Source: an uncultured Gelidibacter sp. (GTDB taxonomy: Bacteria; Bacteroidota; Bacteroidia; Flavobacteriales; Flavobacteriaceae). From it: a stretch of DNA of 64,000 nucleotides. The translations under genes and the position numbers were made by a program. Location: contig NZ_CANMTE010000001.1 of the NCBI RefSeq assembly GCF_947500795.1, positions 496,001 to 560,000 of the forward strand. Direction: 5' to 3'. The notes beneath the pieces were generated by a model. That model was not told where the DNA came from. It worked only from the letters and a program-made list of their open reading frames with translations, and ran no database searches. The stretch's first letter is position 1, and each line of letters begins with the position of its first letter. Below are positions 9,134 through 18,361 of this stretch, in pieces.

Positions 9134-9605
9134 GAATGTTTGTTTTTAAGTATTTATACGCTATAGGCAACACAAACAATGTGCCAAAAACTTTAAGATA
9201 ATATTATGATATTGGATTACAGGCAGTTATGTGTTTGAAGACTGGTTATAAAGAGGGATATTAAAGCGTCAAGCGCCTAATATTTGAATTAAAAAAGACA
9301 AAATTCAGGTGTGATTTTGTGATTTTATTAAGTATCTATAATAAAGTCAAGTGATGGTCCACATTCACATAGCCCTTAAAACATTGGCAGACAAACTTGA
9401 TAAAAAGGCTTTTAGAAGTGTTTACTCTAATACTTCATGAAATTGCGTTCTGTAAACCGTAATGAAACCTAAATACTATAAAATCATTCTTATTAACCTG
9501 TTTTTATCAATTATGCGAACGTCTCTTCGTGAACCCGGTTTTAAATGCTTATCTTTTCCGATTTAACAATAAAGTCTATATATTTAGGCTATTTTAATTA
9601 TTTAT
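9134..9605. other. Divergent intergenic region, about 470 bp
   Basis: This stretch separates the minus-strand secreted repeat protein from the plus-strand sterol-desaturase-like gene. I find no tRNA, convincing ORF or strong hairpin. A TATATTTA near 9579-9586, close to the TAnnTTTG consensus, could be the -7 element of the plus-strand gene. Confidence 0.4.
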
Positions 9606-10520
9606 ATGGATTTTACAAATCCCCTGGTATATGGGGTTCCTTTCTTTTTAGGGTTGATTTTATTAGAGCTCACCTACAGCAAAACACATAATCACAAAGA
9701 ATTATACAAATGGAAAGATCTCGTCTCTAGTCTCGGCATGGGCGTAGGTTCAGCAGTTATAGCGCCACTTGTTAAAACTGTTACGGTCATTCTTCTATTT
9801 AATTTAGTGTATGACTTTTTCAATCCCTTGGTAGATGGTGTTCGCACCAATATTATGGGATATGAATCATTTGGATATGCTTGGTATATTTGGGTTTTAT
9901 GTATGTTGTGCGATGATTTCTCCTATTATTGGTTTCACCGACAGAATCATATGGTAAGGTTCTTTTGGGCTGCACACATTGTACATCATTCGTCCGATAA
10001 TTTTAATTTAGGTACTGCCGTAAGAAACGGTTGGTTTACCATATTCTATAAACCTTTATTTTATGTCTGGATTGTAGCCATTGGTTTTCCTCCAGAAATG
10101 CTCGTAGTATGTTTAGGTATTGAGGCGCTTTGGCAGTTTCAATTGCATACGGTATTTGTTCCGAAATTGGGCTTTCTCGATAAATTTCTGAACACCCACA
10201 CTATGCATCAGGTGCATCACGCCTGTAACCTTGAGTATATGGATAAAAATCATGGTGGGATTTTAAATGTTTTCGACCGAATTTTTGGAACGTGGAAACC
10301 TCTGGACGAAAGCATCGATATCACGTATGGCGTTACTAAACCACCTGAATCCTATAATTTATGGGTGATTTTGACGCACGAATATACCGATATTTGGAAC
10401 GACATGAAGAAGTCAAAAAATCTTTATCATAAGTTTATGTACGTTTTTGGACCTCCAGGCTGGAGTCATGATGGGAGTACAAAAACTGTAAAGCAGATCA
10501 GGCAAGAGATGGCCATGTAA
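9606..10520 (+). CDS. Sterol desaturase/fatty acid hydroxylase family membrane enzyme
   Basis: A 304-residue integral membrane protein with the clustered histidine motifs of the di-iron fatty acid hydroxylase superfamily: HRQNH, HIVHH and HTMHQVHH, in the expected order between hydrophobic helices. Family members use O2 to hydroxylate or desaturate lipids at the membrane. The substrate here is unknown; bacterial members modify carotenoids, ether lipids or fatty acids. It stands alone, with an AT-rich upstream region and the DUF3667 gene 134 bases downstream. Confidence 0.9.
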   Translation: MDFTNPLVYGVPFFLGLILLELTYSKTHNHKELYKWKDLVSSLGMGVGSAVIAPLVKTVTVILLFNLVYDFFNPLVDGVRTNIMGYESFGYAWYIWVLCMLCDDFSYYWFHRQNHMVRFFWAAHIVHHSSDNFNLGTAVRNGWFTIFYKPLFYVWIVAIGFPPEMLVVCLGIEALWQFQLHTVFVPKLGFLDKFLNTHTMHQVHHACNLEYMDKNHGGILNVFDRIFGTWKPLDESIDITYGVTKPPESYNLWVILTHEYTDIWNDMKKSKNLYHKFMYVFGPPGWSHDGSTKTVKQIRQEMAM

Positions 10521-10654
10521 CAAGACCTTCAAGAGGAACCGGAATCTGAAGTTTTGGTGTCTCGTACCCAGTTGTGAATTTTCTGTAGGAATCCCTGCCT
10601 GTCAAAGATGGGATTAGGCATTTTTCACTACATTTAGAGCTCTAATAGAAACGT

Positions 10655-11704
10655 ATGTCGAGATCTTTAACGGAATGTAAAAATTGTTTACAACGGTTTA
10701 AGAGTCATTATCCTTACTGTCCATACTGCGGACAAAAATCAGGTCATCAATTAACTTTAGGTGTTCTATTCAATAATACATTAAGCAATTATTTTTCAGT
10801 AGACGCGCGATTCTTTAAGAGCTTCATTCCCTTAATGATTAAGCCAGGATATCTTGCAGAGCAATTTGTGCAAGGCCGACGCTTGCTATACTTGCATCCT
10901 GCGCAGATGTATTTGTTTATCTCCATCGTGTTTTTCTTCTTGTTTTCTTTTATCAGTCGAAACCAGGTAGAATATATTGATAGTGAAATCAAGAAAGATA
11001 TTGAACGTAGTCATCGTTATAAAGATTCAATTAATAAGAGTGTTGAAGCGAATAAAAACTTCACGTTGATGAGTGATGATTCATTAACTGCCTTAACACA
11101 AGCGCCTAAAACGGATAGTATAATTCAACCGAAAAAGAAAAAAAGCAGTGGCGGATTTTTCGATAGTTTTAATGAAATGGAAATAGATTCCATGCTAAGA
11201 GCTGGAACCTCTGACGAAGTCATTTACAGAAAAATGGGGATGACGGCGGACGATGGTTTTATTACAAAACGGGCTTATAAACAAGCGCTTAAGTTCTTTA
11301 AAAGTAAAAGTGGAGGCTCCATTCTAAATGCCTTTACGGACAGTATCCCTTTGGCAATGTTTATTTTACTGCCAATTTTCGCGCTGATTTTAAAAGTCTT
11401 TTATTATAAAAAGGGGAGGTTTGCGCATCACTTGGTCTTCAGTTTCTACTTTTTTGCGTTTATTTTTGCGATGCTCACGCTCATTGTCATTGCCAATTTA
11501 ATATGGGCTGATTTCCCAGGCGGGATTGTGACGTTAATGATGCTATCTATTTTTATTTACTTGATTATAGGCGTAAAACGATTTTATAATCAAGGATGGT
11601 TTTTGAGTTTTGTTAAAACCACCATGATCACTTTTGTGTTTTTATCGTTCGTTTTACCTTTGGCCATCGTTATAATGGGATTGATGGCGTTCTTATTCTA
11701 TTGA
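10655..11704 (+). CDS. DUF3667-type protein with N-terminal zinc ribbon
   Basis: The 349-residue protein opens with a CxxC...CxxC zinc ribbon (CKNCLQRF...YCPYCGQ, residues 8-27). An amphipathic segment, a hydrophobic helix near residues 85-100, a charged soluble region and three or four C-terminal membrane helices follow. This is the DUF3667 architecture, common in Bacteroidota; function is unknown. The gene ends 14 bases from the convergent uvrA stop. Confidence 0.82.
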   Translation: MSRSLTECKNCLQRFKSHYPYCPYCGQKSGHQLTLGVLFNNTLSNYFSVDARFFKSFIPLMIKPGYLAEQFVQGRRLLYLHPAQMYLFISIVFFFLFSFISRNQVEYIDSEIKKDIERSHRYKDSINKSVEANKNFTLMSDDSLTALTQAPKTDSIIQPKKKKSSGGFFDSFNEMEIDSMLRAGTSDEVIYRKMGMTADDGFITKRAYKQALKFFKSKSGGSILNAFTDSIPLAMFILLPIFALILKVFYYKKGRFAHHLVFSFYFFAFIFAMLTLIVIANLIWADFPGGIVTLMMLSIFIYLIIGVKRFYNQGWFLSFVKTTMITFVFLSFVLPLAIVIMGLMAFLFY

Positions 11705-11718
11705 TAAACTGTTTATTG

Positions 11719-14508
11719 TTATAGTTTTTCCTTCAAATATTTACCAATCACTGATTTTTTGTTTTTCACCAATTCTTCCGGCGTGCCTACAGCAATCACT
11801 TTTCCACCTCTTTCTCCGCCTTCCGGACCTAAATCAATAATGTAATCAGCACATTTGATTAATTCGAGATTGTGTTCAATCACTATGATGGAATGTCCTT
11901 GTCCGATTAATGCTTGAAAGGATTTCAAAAGTTTTTTGATGTCATGAAAATGAAGTCCTGTGGTAGGTTCATCAAAAATAAATAAGGCATTATCGCTTTT
12001 TGATCCTTTTCCGAGAAAAGTTGCCAATTTAATACGTTGTGCTTCACCACCAGAAAGTGTAGAGGAGCTTTGTCCTAAGGTCACATAGCCTAAACCAACA
12101 TCTTGTAAAGGCTGTAATTTGCTTTGTATTCTAGTCTCCTGGTGTTCTTCAAAAAACGCAATGGCATCATCAATAGTCATGCTCAACACATCATCTATGT
12201 TTTTGCCTTCAAAAGTTACTTCTAAAACTTCTTTTTTGAAACGCTTACCATTACAAGCTTCACATGTTAAATGTACATCGGCCATAAATTGCATTTCGAT
12301 GGTAACTTCACCATCTCCTTTACATGTTTCGCAGCGGCCACCATCCACATTAAAACTAAAATGTTTAGCCTGATAATTTCTGATTTTACTCAGTTTTTGA
12401 CTCGCAAAAAGAGCTCTAATATCGTCATAAGCCTTCACGTAAGTAACAGGATTGGATCGTGAAGAACGACCAATTGGATTTTGATCAACAAACTCAATAT
12501 GTTTGATGTTTTTATAATTGCCTTTCAATTCAGAAAATTGTCCTGGCTTATCACCAAAACCGGTTAATTCTTTCTGAATGGCCGGAAATAGAATTTTTTT
12601 AACCAATGTACTTTTTCCACTTCCAGAAACGCCAGTTATAACGGTCAGCATCTCTAAAGGAAGCGTAACATCAACATTTTGTAAATTATGTTCTCTTGCT
12701 CCAACAATATCAATATGATATTTGGATGTGCGTCGCTTTTTTGGTACTTCTATCTTGAGTTTGCCGTTTAAGTATTTTGCAGTTAAAGACTCAGATTTCA
12801 GAATATCATCATAGGTGCCTGCAGCAACAACTTCACCACCAAGCGTTCCAGCTTCGGGTCCAATATCGATAATTTCATCGGCCGCCTGCATAATATCTTC
12901 ATCATGTTCTACCACTATAACAGTGTTTCCTAAATCGCGTAAGGCTTTAAGAACCATAATCAGTTTTTCGGTGTCTTTTGGATGCAGGCCGATACTTGGT
13001 TCATCCAAAATATACATAGAGCCTACTAAACTACTGCCTAATGAAGTTGCCAGATTAATACGCTGACTTTCACCGCCCGATAACGTATTGGACTTTCTGT
13101 TAAGCGTTAAATAATCGAGTCCCACATTAGATAAAAACTCGAGCCTGTTGGAAATTTCCTTTAATAGGCGCTTGGCAATGGTGGTATCATGTTCATTCAG
13201 CTCAAGGTTCTTAAAAAATACAATCAGTTTATCTAAAGGTAAGGTTACCAAATCGGTAATTGTAACACCTCCAACTTTTACATAATTGGCTTCCGGTCTC
13301 AAGCGTTTTCCATGGCATTTGCTGCATTTAGTTTTGCCTCTGTAACGCGAAAGCATCACCCGATTCTGGATTTTATAAGCCTTCGATTCCAATTCTGCAA
13401 AGAAACTGTTCAAGCCTTCAAAATGAGAATTGCCTTCCCAAATTAATTCTTTTTGAGCATCTGTTAATTGGAAATACGGTTTATGGATAGGGAAATCAAA
13501 TTTATGGGAACTGTTGACCAGTTGATCTTTATACCAGCTCATGCTTTCACCACGCCAAGGGAAAATGGCGTTTTCATAAACTGATAATGCCGTATTTGGG
13601 ATGACCAAATCTTCATCAATTCCAATAACATCTCCATAACCTTCACATTTGGGACATGCACCATAAGGATTGTTGAAACTGAACAAATGCACATTAGGTT
13701 CCAAAAACGTCATCCCGTCTAACTCAAACTTATTATTGAATTCGGTTTGTTTGTTATTGGAAAGCGACTCTATAATAGTGGTGCCTTTCCCTTCAAAAAA
13801 AGCAGTTTCAATAGCGTCTGCCAAGCGGTTGTAAAAATCTTCCTCATGTTTCACAACAATCCTGTCAACCACTAAAAAGACTTCTTTTTTAAGATCTTTT
13901 TCTAAAGCATCTTCAATACGCAACACTTCATTCTTGTACTGTACGCGGGCATAACCTTGTTGCTGAAGCACCTTTAGTTTATCAACCATTGTACGGCCTT
14001 CTTCTAAAGAAATAGGAGCGAGGAGCAGTAATTTTTCGCCATCCTCAAAAGATTTCACCAAATTGAGAACATCAGCAGTAGTATGTTTTTTTACTAATTC
14101 CCCAGAAATAGGAGAGTAGGTCTTGCCAATTCTGGCGAACAATAATTTTAAATAATCGTAGATTTCAGTAGTAGTTCCAACCGTAGATCTCGGGTTGGTG
14201 GAATTGACCTTTTGCTCTATCGCAATTGCTGGAGCAATCCCTTTAATGTAATCTACCTTTGGTTTGTTAAGTCGCCCTAAAAACTGACGCGCATAACTGG
14301 ACAAGCTTTCAACATAGCGCCGTTGTCCTTCAGCATATAAGGTATCAAATGCCAAACTCGACTTTCCTGAACCTGACAGCCCAGTTATCACCACCAATTT
14401 ATTACGAGGAATCACCACATCCATGTTCTTCAGATTGTGGAGATTGGCCCCTTTAATAATGATGTTTTGCTTCGGATTTACTTCGGAAAGATTAACGTAC
14501 ATAGTCAT
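11719..14508 (-). CDS. uvrA: Excinuclease ABC subunit A
   Basis: A 929-residue UvrA, the damage-recognition ATPase of nucleotide excision repair, which loads UvrB on damaged DNA. Two ABC modules are complete: Walker [10 protein letters not shown] at about residue 43 with signature LSGGESQR and Walker [11 protein letters not shown]; and Walker [10 protein letters not shown] with signature LSGGEAQR and Walker [11 protein letters not shown]. The zinc-binding cysteine pairs are present (CPKC, CSKC, and CETC with CEAC). Length matches the family. The start may be Met1 or Met3. No uvrB or uvrC is adjacent, as is usual. It is transcribed toward the DUF3667 gene. Confidence 0.97.
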   Translation of the reverse strand: MTMYVNLSEVNPKQNIIIKGANLHNLKNMDVVIPRNKLVVITGLSGSGKSSLAFDTLYAEGQRRYVESLSSYARQFLGRLNKPKVDYIKGIAPAIAIEQKVNSTNPRSTVGTTTEIYDYLKLLFARIGKTYSPISGELVKKHTTADVLNLVKSFEDGEKLLLLAPISLEEGRTMVDKLKVLQQQGYARVQYKNEVLRIEDALEKDLKKEVFLVVDRIVVKHEEDFYNRLADAIETAFFEGKGTTIIESLSNNKQTEFNNKFELDGMTFLEPNVHLFSFNNPYGACPKCEGYGDVIGIDEDLVIPNTALSVYENAIFPWRGESMSWYKDQLVNSSHKFDFPIHKPYFQLTDAQKELIWEGNSHFEGLNSFFAELESKAYKIQNRVMLSRYRGKTKCSKCHGKRLRPEANYVKVGGVTITDLVTLPLDKLIVFFKNLELNEHDTTIAKRLLKEISNRLEFLSNVGLDYLTLNRKSNTLSGGESQRINLATSLGSSLVGSMYILDEPSIGLHPKDTEKLIMVLKALRDLGNTVIVVEHDEDIMQAADEIIDIGPEAGTLGGEVVAAGTYDDILKSESLTAKYLNGKLKIEVPKKRRTSKYHIDIVGAREHNLQNVDVTLPLEMLTVITGVSGSGKSTLVKKILFPAIQKELTGFGDKPGQFSELKGNYKNIKHIEFVDQNPIGRSSRSNPVTYVKAYDDIRALFASQKLSKIRNYQAKHFSFNVDGGRCETCKGDGEVTIEMQFMADVHLTCEACNGKRFKKEVLEVTFEGKNIDDVLSMTIDDAIAFFEEHQETRIQSKLQPLQDVGLGYVTLGQSSSTLSGGEAQRIKLATFLGKGSKSDNALFIFDEPTTGLHFHDIKKLLKSFQALIGQGHSIIVIEHNLELIKCADYIIDLGPEGGERGGKVIAVGTPEELVKNKKSVIGKYLKEKL

Positions 14509-14599
14509 TTTGGCATATAAGAATGCAAAGATACTACTTCTAAATCAGTCATAAAATAAAGTTATTGTGCAATAAATTGTTAAAGTTTCAGTTGTTTTT

Positions 14600-14631
14600 T
14601 TGTTTTTTTGATTTGAATATTGTTATATTTG
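14600..14631 (+). promoter_or_regulatory. Promoter of the sigma factor gene (TTG-N21-TATATTTG)
   Basis: A TTG at 14600-14602 and a TATATTTG at 14624-14631 are spaced by 21 bases, fitting the Bacteroidota -33/-7 promoter pattern. It predicts a transcript start near 14638 and a leader of about 90 bases before the ATG at 14731. Confidence 0.65.
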
Positions 14632-14730
14632 ACGCCATACATCCAAATAAAACAGACGCCTATACCATACAATTACTTTATATAGATTAACCCCAAGCAA
14701 GGAAATTTCCTGGCATTTAAAGTAATTATT

Positions 14731-15315
14731 ATGGAACTCGAACTTATCACAGACGCTGTTTTAGTGAACAATTATATCAAGGGAGAAGAGAATGCGCTCT
14801 CAGTATTGATCACCAGGCACAAGCAAAAAATTTATAGTTTTATCTACTCTAAAGTTTACGATAGAGATATCACTGAAGATATTTTTCAGGATACGTTTAT
14901 CAAGGTCATCAAAACCCTTAAACTAGGAAAATACAATGAAGAAGGTAAGTTTTTACCTTGGGTGATGCGTATTGCGCACAACTTGGTAATTGACCACTTC
15001 AGAAAAAGCAACCGTATGCCTAAATTCGACAATACTGGGGAATTTAGCATTTTTTCTGTGTTGAGCGATGCTTCATTAGATGCGGAAAAAGGAATGATTA
15101 AAGAGCAGATTGAATCTGATTTAAGACGCTTAATTCAGGAATTGCCAGAAGATCAAAAGGATGTGCTTGTGATGCGCATGTACAACGACATGAGTTTTAA
15201 GGAAATATCAGAAAAAACAGGTGTGAGCATCAACACAGCATTAGGGAGAATGCGCTATGCTTTAATCAATTTGAGAAAAGTTATTGAGGAGAAAAACATA
15301 ATTTTGACAAATTAG
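14731..15315 (+). CDS. ECF-like sigma-70 family RNA polymerase sigma factor
   Basis: A 194-residue sigma factor with region 2 (RHKQKIYSFIYSKVYDRDITEDIFQDTFIKV, then WVMRIAHNLVIDHFRK, about residues 28-90) and region 4 (LPEDQKDVLVMRMYNDMSFKEISEKTGVSINTALGRMRYALINLRK, about 135-185). It would direct RNA polymerase to its own promoter set. No anti-sigma gene with a zinc motif or transmembrane helix lies downstream; instead a 47-residue ORF follows at 15375 in the same unit, ended by a terminator. A strong housekeeping-type promoter lies 100 bases upstream. The regulon cannot be inferred. Confidence 0.93.
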   Translation: MELELITDAVLVNNYIKGEENALSVLITRHKQKIYSFIYSKVYDRDITEDIFQDTFIKVIKTLKLGKYNEEGKFLPWVMRIAHNLVIDHFRKSNRMPKFDNTGEFSIFSVLSDASLDAEKGMIKEQIESDLRRLIQELPEDQKDVLVMRMYNDMSFKEISEKTGVSINTALGRMRYALINLRKVIEEKNIILTN

Positions 15316-15374
15316 TTATACTAAAGTTAAATTTGCTGCGTTTATAGGTTTATAATCAAACAAACTCTCCTATA

Positions 15375-15518
15375 ATGGCAAAACTTTACTCTGAGTGTCC
15401 CCAAAAAAACAACAACCTGAATCCAAAAGAAGAAACTGTTGATTTTCTTTTGAATTATTCTAAGGCTTTAACTGTTATACATTGTAATAAATGGAAGTTT
15501 GAAGCACTTCTAAACTAA
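15375..15518 (+). CDS. 47-residue conserved-looking microprotein downstream of the sigma factor
   Basis: This ORF is too short for the track. An ATG at 15375 opens a frame of 47 codons ending TAA at 15518. The product begins MAKLYSECPQKNNNLNPKEE, continues with a hydrophobic/aromatic stretch and ends NKWKFEALLN; it has two cysteines, at residues 8 and 36. It lies 59 bases after the sigma-factor stop and directly before a terminator, so it is very likely on the same transcript. From memory, similar tiny proteins sit beside this sigma factor in other Flavobacteriaceae. The function is unknown; a modulator of the sigma factor is a guess. Confidence 0.65.
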   Translation: MAKLYSECPQKNNNLNPKEETVDFLLNYSKALTVIHCNKWKFEALLN

Positions 15519-15523
15519 GATTT

Positions 15524-15560
15524 AAAAAGTCCCGAGAATTAGCTTAACGGGACTTTTTTT
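15524..15560 (+). terminator. Rho-independent terminator of the sigma factor unit
   Basis: A perfect stem AAAAAGTCCCG / CGGGACTTTTT with a 13-base loop and a run of seven T residues. It ends the sigma factor plus microprotein transcript. Confidence 0.85.
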
Positions 15561-15601
15561 ATGCGCCATAAATGCGATATTCTTAGAGTTTGCTTAGAAG
15601 A

Positions 15602-16270
15602 TTATAGGATGAATTTTGGATTCTTTTTATAATAGTCTTTAATAACACTTGCTCTCCCAATTGTTTTGGTGATGATGTCTTTTTCTAAATCCCAGCCACG
15701 CGCCGGAGAATATTCCCTTCCATACCAAATAATTTGAAGGTGTAAGTCATTCCATAATTCTTTCGGGAAAAGGCGTTTGGCATCCCGTTCTGTTTGCACC
15801 ACATTTTTCCCGTTTGTAAAATTCCAACGGTACATTAGTCTGTGAATATGCGTATCTACAGGAAAAGCAGGAATACCGAAAGCCTGAGACAGTACCACAG
15901 CTGCCGTTTTATGTCCTACAGCTGGAAGTTCTTCCAACGCTTCGTATGTTTTAGGTACTTCACCATTGTGCTTGTCAATAAGGATATGGGATAAGCCATG
16001 AATCCCTTTGCTCTTCATCGGGGAAAGACCAACAGGTTTTATAATTTCACGTATTTCTTCAACCGAAAGCTTAATCATGTCATACGGATTATCAGCTTTT
16101 TCGAAAAGGAGTGGTGTAATCTGATTCACCCGAACATCTGTACTTTGTGCGGATAACAATACGGCGATTAAAAGGGTATAAAGATCTTTATGGTCTAAAG
16201 GTACAGGGATTGTTGGATACAGTTGCTTTAACGTATTTATAACAAAATCTACCTTTTCTTGTTTGGTCAT
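15602..16270 (-). CDS. nth: Endonuclease III-like DNA glycosylase lacking the iron-sulfur cysteines
   Basis: A 222-residue HhH-GPD base-excision glycosylase/AP lyase. The helix-hairpin-helix carries the catalytic Lys (LPAVGHKTA, Lys121) and the catalytic Asp lies in FPVDTHIHR (Asp139), matching Lys120 and Asp138 of E. coli Nth. The C-terminal four-cysteine motif that holds the [4Fe-4S] cluster in most Nth proteins is absent; that region reads GREYSPARGWDLEKDI. The track's start at 16333 adds an unlikely N-terminal extension running into the divergent bcp gene, so I use ATG 16270. It probably removes oxidised pyrimidines. Confidence 0.92.
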   Translation of the reverse strand: MTKQEKVDFVINTLKQLYPTIPVPLDHKDLYTLLIAVLLSAQSTDVRVNQITPLLFEKADNPYDMIKLSVEEIREIIKPVGLSPMKSKGIHGLSHILIDKHNGEVPKTYEALEELPAVGHKTAAVVLSQAFGIPAFPVDTHIHRLMYRWNFTNGKNVVQTERDAKRLFPKELWNDLHLQIIWYGREYSPARGWDLEKDIITKTIGRASVIKDYYKKNPKFIL

Positions 16271-16307
16271 AAGTTGTATTTTTACAAATATCAAATTTAA
16301 AACAGTT

Positions 16308-16763
16308 ATGACCAAATTAAAAGCAGGAGACAAGGCGCCAAATTTTTCGGCAAAAGATGAACAAGGAAATACGATTTCGTTATCAGATTATAAAGGGAAG
16401 AAATTAGTCGTTTTTTTCTATCCAAAAGCTAATACGCCAACCTGTACAACCGAGGCATGTAACCTAAGAGATCATTACAAGGAATTAAAAGAGCAGGGAT
16501 ATGAAATTTTGGGTGTGAGTGCTGACAGCCAAAAAAGGCAATCCAATTTTAAAGAGAAATACGATTTTCCTTATCCTCTGTTGGCAGATGAAGACAAAGA
16601 GGTTATTAAAGCGTTTGATGTGTGGGGAGAAAAGAAATTTATGGGACGCACCTTTGATGGAATTCACCGTGTCACCTTTGTAATTGATGAAAATGGCATT
16701 ATAGAAAAAGTGATTGATAAAGTAAAGGCCAAAATACATACAGAACAGATTTTGGCGGAATAA
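16308..16763 (+). CDS. bcp: Thioredoxin-dependent peroxiredoxin of the BCP/PrxQ type
   Basis: A 151-residue thioredoxin-fold peroxidase that reduces hydrogen peroxide and organic hydroperoxides in the cytoplasm. The peroxidatic cysteine lies in NTPTCTTEACNLRD (Cys46) and the resolving cysteine five residues later (Cys51), the classic alpha-helical BCP arrangement. The ATG at 16308 gives the family N-terminus MTKLKAGDKAPNF; the track's upstream start at 16263 reaches into the divergent nth gene and is rejected. Only 37 bases separate the nth and bcp starts, so they share a small divergent promoter region, pairing oxidative DNA repair with peroxide removal. Confidence 0.95.
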   Translation: MTKLKAGDKAPNFSAKDEQGNTISLSDYKGKKLVVFFYPKANTPTCTTEACNLRDHYKELKEQGYEILGVSADSQKRQSNFKEKYDFPYPLLADEDKEVIKAFDVWGEKKFMGRTFDGIHRVTFVIDENGIIEKVIDKVKAKIHTEQILAE

Positions 16764-16781
16764 GTAGTCATATAGAATCAT

Positions 16782-16821
16782 AAAAAAAAGACCTTAGATG
16801 TTATTCTAAGGTCTTTTTTTT
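16782..16821. terminator. Bidirectional terminator between bcp and the 483-residue protein gene
   Basis: The stem AGACCTTAGA / TCTAAGGTCT has an A-run on the left and a T-run of nine on the right, so it works for both converging genes. It overlaps the stop region of the minus-strand gene by about two bases. Confidence 0.85.
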
Positions 16822-18271
16822 ATTCCTCTCTAAAAACTTCTTCAGCTTCATACCCGAAGAGGCTCTTTTCTTTTATGATTTTTGCAACACCCGGTGGAAG
16901 CATTGACTCCCAACCTTCATCTCCTGAAGCAATTGCTTTAAGTACCGATCTTGAGAAAATAGTGAGGATGCTCGGATCGAAATCTGTGATATCCACCACT
17001 TTGCCATTATACTTAAAGAATTTATATAATTCCTTCATTCGCGGATGTACTTTTAAGGTTTCGCTATCCGTCAACGTGCCATCTTCATTTACCATCGGGT
17101 AAAGATACACTCGTAAATCCTTAAAGAACAGCTTACCAAAAGCTTCCAAAATACCACCACTTAAATGACGGTAATATTTCTCATCAAAAATGTCCACTAA
17201 ATTGTTGACACCCATGGCAAGCCCCATTCTGTTTTTAGAATATTGAGAAAAATATTCCACCAATTTATAATACTCCTGAAAGTTGGAAATTAAAACGGTA
17301 TGGCCCAATGAACACAGTAATTTTGCTCTGTCCATAAAGTCCTGTTCGTCAATTTCTCCTTCAGCTCTTAAGTTGGAAAGCGTAATCTCAAAAACAACTT
17401 GGGTGTTATTAGGGTCAACCTTGTTTTCTTTGACGAACATTTCATAAGATTTCTCAAACATGTCAATATTGACCTTGGTAACGGGTCTGAAACTACCGCG
17501 TAAAGCCAAAATGTTTTTCTTATAAAGTATTTTTGCAGGAAGAACGTTATTTCCATCAGGAGCAAACATAACCGCATCCGTCATGCCGTTTTTTACCAAT
17601 TGTAAACTCATCAAACGGTTGTCGACATTTTCAAATACAGGACCTGCAAAGTTAATGGTGTCAATTTCTATTTGATCCTTATCTAAATGGTCATATAAAT
17701 AGCGCAATAACTTTTTAGGCTCATTGTATTTATAGTAGGCACCGTATATAAGGTTCGTCCCTAAAATTCCGAGGGTTTCTTGCTGTAGTCTGGCGTCATT
17801 CTCTTTAAAACGCAAATGCAGAATGATTTCATTGTAAGGTTTGTCCTGCTCAATTTGATATCTGATTCCTACCCAGCCATGGCCTTTGTACTGTTTTGCA
17901 AAATCGATAGTGGCTACCGTATTTGCATAAGAAAAGAACATCTTATTTGGATGTTTATCTCTCGAAAGACGTTCTTCAATCAAGTTGATTTCGTGATCTA
18001 ACATTTTACGCAAACGCGCTTCTGTTACATAACGGCCGTCACTTTCTATACCGTAAATAGAGTCACTAAAATCTTTATCATAAGCTGACATTGCCTTAGC
18101 GATGGTACCTGAACCTCCACCAGCTCTAAAGAATTGACGAACAGTTTCCTGTCCTGCGCCAATTTCTGCAAAAGTTCCGTATATATTCTCATTGAGATTA
18201 ATACGAAGTGCTTTAGTTTTAAGCGACGGAATATCTTCGAATTCCTTGTCGCCCTTTAAGGTAATCTCCAT
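16820..18271 (-). CDS. Conserved cytoplasmic protein of unknown function (483 residues)
   Basis: No signal peptide, transmembrane helix or classical motif is visible. The N-terminal third contains a Gly-rich segment (FFRAGGGSGTIAKAMSAYDKDFSD), and the rest looks like a mixed alpha/beta globular protein with many charged residues. Proteins of this kind are widespread in Bacteroidota. From memory, annotation pipelines sometimes label them TonB-dependent receptor or nicotinate-nucleotide adenylyltransferase. Neither label is supported here: there is no beta-barrel or plug, and no GxFxPxHxGH nucleotidyltransferase motif. It is a single gene divergent from the MBL hydrolase. The ATG at 18271 gives a sensible N-terminus (MEITLKGDKEFEDIPSLKTK). 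Confidence 0.8.
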   Translation of the reverse strand: MEITLKGDKEFEDIPSLKTKALRINLNENIYGTFAEIGAGQETVRQFFRAGGGSGTIAKAMSAYDKDFSDSIYGIESDGRYVTEARLRKMLDHEINLIEERLSRDKHPNKMFFSYANTVATIDFAKQYKGHGWVGIRYQIEQDKPYNEIILHLRFKENDARLQQETLGILGTNLIYGAYYKYNEPKKLLRYLYDHLDKDQIEIDTINFAGPVFENVDNRLMSLQLVKNGMTDAVMFAPDGNNVLPAKILYKKNILALRGSFRPVTKVNIDMFEKSYEMFVKENKVDPNNTQVVFEITLSNLRAEGEIDEQDFMDRAKLLCSLGHTVLISNFQEYYKLVEYFSQYSKNRMGLAMGVNNLVDIFDEKYYRHLSGGILEAFGKLFFKDLRVYLYPMVNEDGTLTDSETLKVHPRMKELYKFFKYNGKVVDITDFDPSILTIFSRSVLKAIASGDEGWESMLPPGVAKIIKEKSLFGYEAEEVFREE

Positions 18272-18336
18272 GTTATAGATTGAGTTTTGTCAGGCACAAA
18301 GGTATCGAATTGCTATCTTAAAAGAAAAAATAAACT

Positions 18337-18344
18337 TACTTTTG
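18337..18344 (+). promoter_or_regulatory. Bacteroidota-type -7 element (TACTTTTG)
   Basis: TACTTTTG fits TAnnTTTG and ends 17 bases before the TTG start of the MBL hydrolase. A TTG at 18310-18312 lies 24 bases upstream, slightly long for a -33 element. It implies a leader of about ten bases and leaves no room for an earlier start. Confidence 0.5.
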
Positions 18345-18361
18345 TTCTAAACTAATCACCT

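Noticed and set aside
10560-10635. Possible hairpin after the sterol-desaturase-like gene (AATCCC...GGGATT and TGCCT...AGGCA)
   Set aside because: Two competing short stems with long loops; may be a weak terminator but not convincing.
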